Positions 36,710-45,034 of a stretch of 64,000 bases of DNA are shown in pieces. Location of the stretch: contig NZ_JABMKW010000003.1 in NCBI RefSeq assembly GCF_013204795.1, positions 1-64,000 of the forward strand, written 5' to 3'. Position 1 is the first letter of the stretch. Every line of letters begins with the position of its first letter. The stretch is from Pedobacter panaciterrae (GTDB lineage Bacteria; Bacteroidota; Bacteroidia; Sphingobacteriales; Sphingobacteriaceae). The position numbers were made by a program, and so were the translations under genes. The notes under the pieces were generated by a model that worked only from the letters and a program-made list of their open reading frames with translations, was not told where the DNA came from and did not search any database.

Positions 36710-38298
36710 AACGCTTTGCAGAACTTATACAACAGCTTGAAACAAGTAACAAAACAAATGATAAAATTGCGGCCCTTGTTGATTATTTCAATGAAGCTGA
36801 TGATTTGGATAAACCTTATGTAATAGCCATGTTTACAGGCAAGCGCCCCAAACGCCCTGTAAGTACTGCTCTAATTAAATTGTGGGCTGTAGAGCTCAGC
36901 GAAATCCCCGAATGGTTATTTACAGAAAGTTATCATAATGTGGGCGACTTAAGTGAAACCATAGCCCTTATACTCCCCCCTCCTGTTCAGATTTCAGATC
37001 GTAAATTACACGAATGGATAAAGGATCTGGCTTTATTAAACGGGCAAGACGACACACATAAAAAGGCCTTTATTGTTAACGCCTGGAATAGTTTGGAAAC
37101 AAGGGAACGCTTTATATTTAACAAGCTCATTTCGGGAAATTTCAGAATCGGTGTTTCCAACAAAATGCTTGTAAATGCGCTTGCAAAACAAAGTACAATC
37201 GAGAGCAGCAAAATCATGCACAGTATTATGGGCAAATGGGAACCTTCAGACATTACCTATAATGATCTTATTGCAGGTGTCCATGTAAATACCGACAACT
37301 CCTGGCCATATCCTTTTTGCCTGGCTTATGCTCTTGAATCTGAGCCTGCAAGCTTGGGTGAGCCAAAAGAATGGCAGGCTGAATGGAAATGGGATGGTAT
37401 TCGCGGACAAATTATTAAGCGTAATGGAGAATTGTTCATTTGGTCGCGCGGCGAAGAACTGGTAACAGATCAATTTCCCGAACTACACTTCCTTGCGAAT
37501 GAATTGCCAGATGGCACCGTACTGGATGGAGAGATACTTTCGGTTAAGGAAGGTAAAGTGCAGGCATTTAGCATACTGCAACAGAGATTAAACCGAAAAA
37601 CCATTAATAAAGCACAGCTCAATGATGCGCCAGTAGGTTTTTACACCTACGACCTTCTTGAGCATAAAGGAAGGGATTTAAGAGAAGACCCTTTGGCCAC
37701 CCGTAGACAATTACTTGAGCAAACAATTCAGCAACTACAGACTCAGGATATCGTTGCGCTCTCTCCCATAGTTATTTTTAGCGACTGGACATCTCTTGCA
37801 AAACTTAGAGAAGGTGCAAGAGAACTGAACAGTGAAGGTATTATGCTCAAAAAACTAGATTCATTATACCATTCAGGAAGAAAGCGCGGAGATTGGTGGA
37901 AATGGAAAATAAACCCTTATACTGTTGATACGGTAATGATCTATGCGCAAAAAGGAAGTGGTCGCAGGGCCAACTTCTATACCGATTATACCTTTGCTGT
38001 GCGCGATGGGGATCAACTAATCACTGTTGCTAAGGCTTATTCCGGGTTAACGGATGCTGAAATTAAAGAAGTAGATCGTTTTGTAAAGAAAAATGCTGTA
38101 GAGAAATTCGGCCCCGTACGCACAGTAAAGCCAGAACTGGTATTCGAAATAGCCTTTGAAGGGATAGCCGAAAGTAAAAGGCACAAGGCAGGGCTGGCAT
38201 TAAGGTTTCCCCGAATTGCCCGCTGGAGAAAAGATAAGAAAGCCGATGAAATCAATACGCTTGACGACCTTAGGCAATTATTACAATCTACATTATGA
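36706..38298 (+). CDS. ATP-dependent DNA ligase (ligase-associated cassette)
   Basis: A 530-residue ligase. The start is a GTG that overlaps the exonuclease stop by 4 nt. The N-terminal DNA-binding domain (about 1-190) is followed by the nucleotidyltransferase domain with adenylated Lys228 in the motif EWKWDGIRG (KxDGxR), later motifs DGEILS and EGIMLKKLDS, and an OB-fold domain (about 420-530) ending with KHKAGLALRFPRIARWR. It seals nicks using ATP, in contrast to the NAD-dependent housekeeping LigA. In this family the ligase is encoded with a helicase, exonuclease and PdeM. Confidence 0.92.
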   Translation: MKRFAELIQQLETSNKTNDKIAALVDYFNEADDLDKPYVIAMFTGKRPKRPVSTALIKLWAVELSEIPEWLFTESYHNVGDLSETIALILPPPVQISDRKLHEWIKDLALLNGQDDTHKKAFIVNAWNSLETRERFIFNKLISGNFRIGVSNKMLVNALAKQSTIESSKIMHSIMGKWEPSDITYNDLIAGVHVNTDNSWPYPFCLAYALESEPASLGEPKEWQAEWKWDGIRGQIIKRNGELFIWSRGEELVTDQFPELHFLANELPDGTVLDGEILSVKEGKVQAFSILQQRLNRKTINKAQLNDAPVGFYTYDLLEHKGRDLREDPLATRRQLLEQTIQQLQTQDIVALSPIVIFSDWTSLAKLREGARELNSEGIMLKKLDSLYHSGRKRGDWWKWKINPYTVDTVMIYAQKGSGRRANFYTDYTFAVRDGDQLITVAKAYSGLTDAEIKEVDRFVKKNAVEKFGPVRTVKPELVFEIAFEGIAESKRHKAGLALRFPRIARWRKDKKADEINTLDDLRQLLQSTL

Positions 38299-40832
38299 AA
38301 CTGGAAAATAGCAAGGGGTATAAGCAGGTTATAAGTTGGCTAAAACTTAGCAAAAAAAGACCTTTTAAGTTTCAAACTGAAGCATGGCAATATTATGCTG
38401 AAGGCTATAGCGGCCTGGTGAACGCTCCTACCGGCTTTGGCAAAACCTATTCTATATTTTTAGCTGTAGTAATTGATGAGCTGAATAAAAGAGCTGAACT
38501 GAAAACCACAGCACTTAAAATTAAAACTAGGAAAAACACGACCGGACTAAAATTAATCTGGATAACACCTCTTCGATCCTTAGCTAAAGACCTGGCCCGC
38601 GCTATGCGCGAGGTTTGTGATGAGTTGCAACTGGACTGGATGGTGGGTGTAAGAAATGGAGACACCCCACAAAGCGAAAAGCTAAAACAGAAAAAACAAA
38701 TGCCAGAGGTGCTCATCATCACACCTGAAAGTATGCACCTGCTGCTTGCCCAAAAAAGCACTTTCAATTACTTTGATCAATTACAATGTATAGTTGCTGA
38801 TGAATGGCATGAACTGCTGGGTAGCAAACGTGGTGTGATGGCGGAATTGGCGATTTCAAGAATAAAAGGGTTGCTTACAGCGCAACACCCAGAAAGACTT
38901 CTAAGGATATGGGGAATCTCGGCAACCATTGGCAATATGGAGCAGGCGATGGACGTACTTGTACCTTACACCGATTTGCTTAAAACCATAATAAAATCCG
39001 ACATTAAAAAGAAGATCGTTATCAAATCAATATTACCAGATCATGTAGATATGTTGCCCTGGGCTGGTCATTTAGGACATAAGTTGGCTAATAAACTCAT
39101 CCCTATTATTAATAAAAGTAAAACCACTTTAATATTTACCAATACCCGGGGGCAGGCCGAACTCTGGTACCAGACCTTGCTTGCCCAGGACGAAAACCTT
39201 GCCGGCTTACTCGCTATCCATCATGGTTCTATAGATTATGAATTGAGGAACTGGATTGAAGACGCATTACATTCAGGAGTGCTTAAGGCTGTTGTATGCA
39301 CGTCATCTTTGGATTTAGGTGTGGATTTTAAACCCGTTGATACCGTAGTTCAGATTGGCTCTCCAAAAGGTGTTGCCAGGTTTTTACAACGCGCCGGGCG
39401 CAGTGGGCACTCCCCTAACGAAACTTCTAAGATTTATTTTCTGCCTACTCACGCGCTAGAACTTGTGGAGGCTGCAGCAATAAAAGAAGCGGCAAGAATA
39501 CAAGATATCGAAAGCAGAGAGCCTATTGTAATGTCATTTGATACATTGATCCAGTACCTGGTTACTTTGGCCGTTGGCGATGGCTTTGATGATGAAAAGA
39601 TCTTTTTTGAGATTAAGCAAACCCATGCTTTCAGGGAACTGCTGCCTCAGGAATGGAGCTGGATCATGCAATTTATTACCACGGGCGGGGATAGCTTAAC
39701 AGCTTATAATGAGTTCAGCAAAGTGACAAAAAGCACAGATGGGCTTTGGAAAGTGGAAAGCAGACAAATTGCAATGCGCCACAGATTACACATAGGAACA
39801 ATAGTTAGTGATGCCATGCTTAAAGTAAAATACCTAACCGGTGGCTATGTTGGTATGATTGAAGAATCATTCATATCACGGATGAAACCAGGAAGTAGCT
39901 TTACCCTTGCCGGCAGGGTACTTGAATTTATAATGGTTAAGGAGATGATGGTATTGGTTAGAAAAAGTAAACTTAAACAAGCCATTAGCCCAAGTTGGAT
40001 GGGAGGCCGTATGTCGCTAACCGCAAATCTTGGTAGCGTACTTAGAAAGAAATACAATGAAACACTCGATAAGCAGCACGGAGATGAAGAACTCGATTTC
40101 ATACTGCCCTTATTTGAGCGTCAGGCCAAGGTTTCTCATGTTCCTAAAAGCGACGAGTTTTTAATTGAACTGATCAATACCAAGGATGGTTACCATTTCT
40201 TTGCTTATCCCTTTGAAGGCAGACAGGTACATGAGATCATGGCTGCATTAATAGCCTACAGACTTGGACGCGTGCAACCAATAAGCTTCTCTATTGCTAT
40301 GAACGATTATGGCTTTGAGTTGCTCAGTGAGCAGCCTATCCCTCTAGACGAAAATTCTATAAAAGACCTATTTAGCCCTGTAAACCTTACCGACGATATT
40401 GTGGCTAGTATAAATGCAACAGAAATGGCCCGACGTAAGTTCAGAGACATCGCCTGCATTTCGGGACTTGTATTTCAGGGATATCCCGGGAAATATGTTG
40501 CGAACAAGCACTTACAATCATCCGCTTCCCTATTTTTTAATGTTTTTAGCGATTATGATAAACATAACTTATTATTGCGTCAGTCATACGATGAAGCATT
40601 TTATCAACAGATTGAAGAGCCTAGATTAGCCGCAGCCCTACACCGCGTACAAGCCAGTAAGGTTATTATTATAAAAACGGACAGTTATACCCCACTCTGT
40701 TTCCCCATAAAAGTAGACAGTTTAAGAGATAATATGAGCAGTGAAGAACTTAGTCAGCGGATTGAAAGGATGACTTCAGAATCGGAAAAACGAGTACAGG
40801 TAAAAAGAAAAAAGCAAAAAAATGACCATTGA
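38295..40832 (+). CDS. Ligase-associated DEXH-box helicase (Lhr-like)
   Basis: An 845-residue superfamily 2 helicase. Walker A is NAPTGFGKT (43-51, Lys50), motif II is ADEWHE (Asp169-Glu170-Trp171-His172), and motif VI is QRAGRSGHS. The DEWH box is unusual compared with DEAH and is the hallmark of this Lhr-like group. The second half has a winged-helix and Lhr-type C-terminal region (about 430-830). It overlaps the ligase stop by 4 nt (ATGA) and the PdeM start by 11 nt. It probably unwinds DNA during damage repair. Confidence 0.92.
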   Translation: MKLENSKGYKQVISWLKLSKKRPFKFQTEAWQYYAEGYSGLVNAPTGFGKTYSIFLAVVIDELNKRAELKTTALKIKTRKNTTGLKLIWITPLRSLAKDLARAMREVCDELQLDWMVGVRNGDTPQSEKLKQKKQMPEVLIITPESMHLLLAQKSTFNYFDQLQCIVADEWHELLGSKRGVMAELAISRIKGLLTAQHPERLLRIWGISATIGNMEQAMDVLVPYTDLLKTIIKSDIKKKIVIKSILPDHVDMLPWAGHLGHKLANKLIPIINKSKTTLIFTNTRGQAELWYQTLLAQDENLAGLLAIHHGSIDYELRNWIEDALHSGVLKAVVCTSSLDLGVDFKPVDTVVQIGSPKGVARFLQRAGRSGHSPNETSKIYFLPTHALELVEAAAIKEAARIQDIESREPIVMSFDTLIQYLVTLAVGDGFDDEKIFFEIKQTHAFRELLPQEWSWIMQFITTGGDSLTAYNEFSKVTKSTDGLWKVESRQIAMRHRLHIGTIVSDAMLKVKYLTGGYVGMIEESFISRMKPGSSFTLAGRVLEFIMVKEMMVLVRKSKLKQAISPSWMGGRMSLTANLGSVLRKKYNETLDKQHGDEELDFILPLFERQAKVSHVPKSDEFLIELINTKDGYHFFAYPFEGRQVHEIMAALIAYRLGRVQPISFSIAMNDYGFELLSEQPIPLDENSIKDLFSPVNLTDDIVASINATEMARRKFRDIACISGLVFQGYPGKYVANKHLQSSASLFFNVFSDYDKHNLLLRQSYDEAFYQQIEEPRLAAALHRVQASKVIIIKTDSYTPLCFPIKVDSLRDNMSSEELSQRIERMTSESEKRVQVKRKKQKNDH

Positions 40833-41457
40833 TTGTAAAGGCGAGCAACTGATATTAAGCAATGAGAGAGCTATATACTGGCCAGCCAGAAAAATGCTTA
40901 TCATTAGTGATCTTCATATTGGCAAGTCTGCTCATTTTAGAAAATCAGGCATACAAGTTCCTGATGCAATAAACCATACCGACTTACAAAGACTGACCAC
41001 TTTGATGTCGGAATTTAACCCTGAAAATCTGCTGGTTACCGGCGACATGTTCCACAATAACATTAACAGCGACGCCAATGCTTTTATGCACTGGCGAAAT
41101 GGCTATGCCAACCTTAAAGTTATTTTGATAAAAGGAAATCACGACAATTTAAAGAATGAAGATTATGAGGCTTTAGGAATTGAAGTCCATCAAAAAGAGT
41201 TACTGCTGGCACCTTTTAGATTTATACATGATAAACCTGGAGAGGTTGATGAATATTATAACATCACGGGTCATATACATCCAGGTGTAGTTATTTATGG
41301 AAGGGCTAAGCAGCAATTGAAGTTCCCTTGCTTTTACTTTGGAAAACATTGCGCCATATTACCAGCTTTTAGTGTTTTTACAGGACTAAAAATATTAGAT
41401 GCAGAGCAGGGCGATTGCTTTTATGCCATCACACCTGCTAAGGTTGTAAGGGTTTAG
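40822..41457 (+). CDS. pdeM: PdeM-type endonuclease (calcineurin-like phosphoesterase)
   Basis: A 211-residue metallophosphoesterase. Motifs are SDLHIGKSAHFRKSG (Asp30, His32), TGDMFHN (Asp75), GNHDN (Asn106, His107) and a final GHIHPG. These are the metal ligands of calcineurin-like enzymes. This subgroup is the fourth member of the ligase-associated cassette. It begins inside the helicase gene and ends within the last codon of the convergent ferritin-like gene (4-nt overlap), so no terminator fits between them. Confidence 0.9.
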   Translation: MTIDCKGEQLILSNERAIYWPARKMLIISDLHIGKSAHFRKSGIQVPDAINHTDLQRLTTLMSEFNPENLLVTGDMFHNNINSDANAFMHWRNGYANLKVILIKGNHDNLKNEDYEALGIEVHQKELLLAPFRFIHDKPGEVDEYYNITGHIHPGVVIYGRAKQQLKFPCFYFGKHCAILPAFSVFTGLKILDAEQGDCFYAITPAKVVRV

Positions 41458-42062
41458 GCAATTTGTTTATTCAAATTTTGCATCCAGGAATTGAACATAT
41501 CCTGCTCAATTTTTATAACCAGTTCAGCATGTTTTTCCCAGTCCGCATCAAAGCTTCTAAGTTGGTTCAACATTTCTTCCAGGTGACCTTCTTCTTCAAG
41601 AATGATCGATTTAACGGTTACCTTGCTGCCTGCAGCAGTTAAAACATCCTGATAAACAGGGTATAGCTCATCTGCACGTACCTCAATTGCATAGGTTACA
41701 AAAAGATAAGCTGCAAACTTTAGTTCATATCCGCTTAAATTAAAATGCTGTTTCAAATAACGGCATACCGCTACATCCAAAGCATTTAAATAAAATTTGG
41801 TATCGTTAGGAGCCAATAGCTCATCGCTGGTATAGGTTTTGCAAAGATCGCCATCCAGTTTGTCCAGTTGCTTTTTTAAATAATAAGCATGACGATGTTC
41901 CTCTGCTGCATGTTTAAGAATTATAAGGTTCACCTTTTCTTTATGCTCCGATGCAGAGATTTTCTTTGCACCTGCATTTTCCATATACGACAAGGTATTT
42001 AACCACTTGGCATGTAAAACATTATCGCTTACTATGTTCTCTAAAATCGGTTTAATGTTCAT
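41454..42062 (-). CDS. Ferritin-like diiron protein
   Basis: A 202-residue soluble helical protein. The spacing of the ligands fits the ferritin-like diiron fold, E...ExxH...E...ExxH: Glu28, Glu55 and His58 (AEEHRH), Glu127 (AIEVRADE), Glu157 and His160 (LEEEGH). I do not recognise a specific family; a diiron oxygenase, hydroxylase or iron-binding role is possible. It lies downstream of bioA on the same strand, across a palindromic repeat, and is convergent with PdeM. The close biotin gene gives only a weak hint at function. Confidence 0.7.
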   Translation of the reverse strand: MNIKPILENIVSDNVLHAKWLNTLSYMENAGAKKISASEHKEKVNLIILKHAAEEHRHAYYLKKQLDKLDGDLCKTYTSDELLAPNDTKFYLNALDVAVCRYLKQHFNLSGYELKFAAYLFVTYAIEVRADELYPVYQDVLTAAGSKVTVKSIILEEEGHLEEMLNQLRSFDADWEKHAELVIKIEQDMFNSWMQNLNKQIA

Positions 42063-42132
42063 TACTGTTTTTATTATAATATTGCTAATAACACATTGTT
42101 TTTTTGATGTCTTCTTTTTCTTTACAGGCGGT

Positions 42133-42204
42133 CGTCATCTCCACGATAGGAGAGATTTCTTGAAATGGCATAACCAAGAGATTTCTCCTATCGTGGAGAT
42201 GACG
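42133..42204. repeat. Palindromic extragenic repeat, relative of 26424-26520
   Basis: Arms of 30 bp (42133-42162 and 42175-42204) match at 28 positions around a 12-nt loop. The arm begins with CGTCATCTCCACGATAGGAG. The end GATTTCTTG and the CGTCAT start are shared with the element at 26424. It lies between bioA and the ferritin-like gene, so it may act as a transcription attenuator or mRNA stabiliser. Confidence 0.75.
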
Positions 42205-42219
42205 AGGCGCAGACTACTC

Positions 42220-43488
42220 TTATATATCGTTTAGTGCTTCATTAATAGTTTGGTAAATATAATCAAGGTCTTCATTACTGATTATATAAGGCGCTAAAAT
42301 ATAAATGATATTTCCCAGCGGCCTAAGTATAATCCCCCTGTCCAGAAAGTAATTGTACAATTGATTTCTCAATCCACTTAAATAAGAGGTATCTGAACCT
42401 GTTTCCCACTCCATTACCAATATGGTTCCTGCCTGCCTTACATCCTTAAGCTTTGGATGACCTTTTATCTGTGAAGCAAAAGCTTCATGTTTTGCTACTA
42501 CTCTATGAATGTTCTCAAGCGTTTCCGGTTTTAATAAAATATCCAGACTGGCCAATGAGGCTGCACAAGTTACCGGATTAGCCGTAAATGAATGTCCGTG
42601 ATATAAGGTTTTAAGCTTGTCATCACTTAAAAATGCGTCAAATATTTTTTGGTTACATGTAGTAATCCCCATTGGCATAGTGCCACCTGTAAGCCCTTTA
42701 GACAAACAAAAAATATCAGGATTGGTATTTAGTGCTTCGCAGGAGAAATACTTACCAGTGCGCCCAAAACCAGTCATCACTTCATCTGCTATTGTCAATA
42801 TCCCGTGTTTCTGACAAGTTTCAATTAACTGATCCAGATACTGGGGTTCATACATTAACATTCCGCCTGCACCTAAAACCATCGGTTCAAATATAAAGCA
42901 GGCAACCTCATTAGAAAGATAATTGATCTTAGATTTAAGCTGCTCAATATTCCGCTCATTAGGAAGATCAATAAATTCAACATCAAACAAAAGAGAAGCA
43001 AAGGGATCAGTAAAAATACTCCGTCCACTCACCGACATGGCACCAAAAGTATCGCCATGATAAGCCTCCCTAAATGCAATAATTTTAGTACGGGGCTGCT
43101 TGGTCGTATTAACCCAATACTGTAAGCACATTTTAATGGCTACCTCTACAGCTGTAGATCCATTATCACTATAAAACACCTTTTCCTGCTTACCAGGCAA
43201 TAATGGCAGCAGACGTTCTGCCAGCTGTACAGCCGGTTCATGGGTAAAACCTGCAAATATTACATGCTCTAAAGTCTTTAATTGTTCAGCAACTTTAGCG
43301 GCAATATGAGGATGAGCGTGTCCATGAATGGTAACCCACCAGCTGGAAACGGCATCAATATATTTCTTGCCATCTTCATCAAATAAGTAAACACCCTCTC
43401 CTCTTACAATTGGGACATGAGGTGCGGCATTTTTCATTTGTGTGTAAGGATGCCATATTACTTTTTTATCCCTTTCGGCTAAACTCAT
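42220..43488 (-). CDS. bioA: Adenosylmethionine-8-amino-7-oxononanoate aminotransferase
   Basis: A 422-residue class III PLP aminotransferase of biotin synthesis. It converts 7-keto-8-aminopelargonic acid to 7,8-diaminopelargonic acid, using S-adenosylmethionine as amino donor. Diagnostic residues are the DAVSSWW motif (45-51, with Trp50/Trp51), the YHGDTFGAMSVSG stretch, ADEVMTGFGRTG and the PLP-binding Lys264 in CLSKGLTGG. Length and motifs fit BioA rather than other class III enzymes. It overlaps the NUDIX gene by 4 nt. No other bio genes are in the window. Confidence 0.94.
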   Translation of the reverse strand: MSLAERDKKVIWHPYTQMKNAAPHVPIVRGEGVYLFDEDGKKYIDAVSSWWVTIHGHAHPHIAAKVAEQLKTLEHVIFAGFTHEPAVQLAERLLPLLPGKQEKVFYSDNGSTAVEVAIKMCLQYWVNTTKQPRTKIIAFREAYHGDTFGAMSVSGRSIFTDPFASLLFDVEFIDLPNERNIEQLKSKINYLSNEVACFIFEPMVLGAGGMLMYEPQYLDQLIETCQKHGILTIADEVMTGFGRTGKYFSCEALNTNPDIFCLSKGLTGGTMPMGITTCNQKIFDAFLSDDKLKTLYHGHSFTANPVTCAASLASLDILLKPETLENIHRVVAKHEAFASQIKGHPKLKDVRQAGTILVMEWETGSDTSYLSGLRNQLYNYFLDRGIILRPLGNIIYILAPYIISNEDLDYIYQTINEALNDI

Positions 43489-43925
43489 TGGTTTCTTTCT
43501 TTAATTAATAGTTCTACTACAGTTTTGTCAGTTTTAAAAGTCACGTCGTCAGTTTTAAGGTCATTTAAACTAACCCATCTAAACGACTGTAAGGTATTTT
43601 CATCAAAATCAAATACATCAGTCTTAAAATTCAACGCTAAAGGATGTAATGCTTTTACGGTATAATAAATACTTAAAATCTGACTATCGTTAAAAGAAGA
43701 TTGCTCATAGAAGTCGGTAGTATAAAGATGATTGAGTATCTCAATTTCAGCGTTGCATTCTTCCATAAACTCCCGTTTAAGAGCGTCTATAAGACCTTCA
43801 CCCAGCTCTAATCCACCACCGGGGAATTTACTGAATGTCCGGCCACCAGATTGTTCGTCGCTAATCAGTACCTGGTTTTCAGCATTAATTAGTAAGCCGT
43901 ATACTCTTACATTAAAATAACTCAT
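43485..43925 (-). CDS. NUDIX hydrolase
   Basis: A 146-residue protein with the NUDIX box GGGLELGEGLIDALKREFMEEC (GX5EX7REUXEEXGU form). The substrate is a nucleoside diphosphate linked to something else, perhaps a damaged nucleotide or a cofactor fragment. It sits between the CDF transporter gene and bioA, overlapping each by 4 nt, so these three genes are translationally coupled. Confidence 0.9.
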   Translation of the reverse strand: MSYFNVRVYGLLINAENQVLISDEQSGGRTFSKFPGGGLELGEGLIDALKREFMEECNAEIEILNHLYTTDFYEQSSFNDSQILSIYYTVKALHPLALNFKTDVFDFDENTLQSFRWVSLNDLKTDDVTFKTDKTVVELLIKERNQ

Positions 43926-44920
43926 TGATCGAAGTGTTTTTGATTTTTAGTTGCATTCTCGATTGTCCATTTAATTTCACCTCTAAAGGCTTCCTTCCTT
44001 ACCGGACAATCATTCATTTTACAATAGTTGCAGCAAGCAGGTAAGCAAGGGTCTGCGTGAATAAACAATTCTGTTTTCCGATGTGCATTGCCATTTATAA
44101 GCTTATCAATACTTGATATTTCCTGATGAACACGATTGAGATCGAAATAATAAGGGAGCGTGAAGTGGCAATCTATATGCAGATCGGCACCATACTGCTG
44201 CGCCCTCAGGTTGTGTACATCTATCCAGGGTTCCTTTCGGTTTTTCTGCAAAATTTCGATAATGTCTTTTACAAGATCAATATTACTTTCATCCATCAAT
44301 CCACCTATAGATCTTCGCGTAAGCTTATATCCGTTGTAAATGATGTATAATCCTAATAAAATCGAGATCACGCTATCCAGCCAATAGATTTTGGTGAGTT
44401 GTATTAAAATTACACCAACCACCAGACCGGCACTGGTTATGGCATCAGTAAGCAAGTGTTTCCCATCAGCCTCCAGTGTAATTGAATTGTGTTTTTTGCC
44501 GGTATTTATCAGATAAAAACCTATAATTAAGTTTACAATTCCGGTTGCCCCTATAATAATAGCCCCTTCAAAAAGCTGATGAATTGGCTTAGGATAGATT
44601 AAATCGTAAGTAGATTTAAAGATAATGATCAATCCGGCAATGGTTATTAGCGTACCTTCCAGAAAAGCTGAGAAAAACTCCACTTTACCATGACCATAAG
44701 GATGATTTTTATCTTTAGGGATGGTGGCCAGATAGATGCTATAAAACGCAAAGCTGCTGGCCAGTACATTCACAATACTCTCTAAAGCATCGGTTAAAAT
44801 TGCATTGGACTGAGTGATGAAATAGGCAACAAATTTTGCCAGCATAAGCGCTATCCCGATGCATAAAGAAAGAAGTATCGCCTTTTTTTTAGGTTGCACT
44901 TTATAGAGATTAGCCACCAA
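43922..44920 (-). CDS. Cation diffusion facilitator transporter with Cys-rich tail
   Basis: A 332-residue inner-membrane CDF protein exporting divalent cations such as Zn2+, Fe2+ or Co2+. About six helices and the motifs TDALESIVNVLAS (helix 2) and HPYGHGKVEFFSA (helix 3 loop) are seen. A cytoplasmic domain follows, with a C-terminal cysteine cluster: PCLPACCNYCKMNDC (about 283-297). The start is not an ATG: the likely codons are TTG at 44918-44920 or GTG at 44915-44917. A TATTTTTG box overlaps this start, so it is unlikely to be its -7 element. Confidence 0.88.
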   Translation of the reverse strand: MVANLYKVQPKKKAILLSLCIGIALMLAKFVAYFITQSNAILTDALESIVNVLASSFAFYSIYLATIPKDKNHPYGHGKVEFFSAFLEGTLITIAGLIIIFKSTYDLIYPKPIHQLFEGAIIIGATGIVNLIIGFYLINTGKKHNSITLEADGKHLLTDAITSAGLVVGVILIQLTKIYWLDSVISILLGLYIIYNGYKLTRRSIGGLMDESNIDLVKDIIEILQKNRKEPWIDVHNLRAQQYGADLHIDCHFTLPYYFDLNRVHQEISSIDKLINGNAHRKTELFIHADPCLPACCNYCKMNDCPVRKEAFRGEIKWTIENATKNQKHFDQ

Positions 44921-45034
44921 AAATACAGTTTCACTATCGAATTACATTAAAAAGTATTTTTTTTAGTTTATAATTCAGTGAGGTTCATATATTTGTCACT
45001 GCACAAAATTAAATTTGCCCACGCACAAATTATT

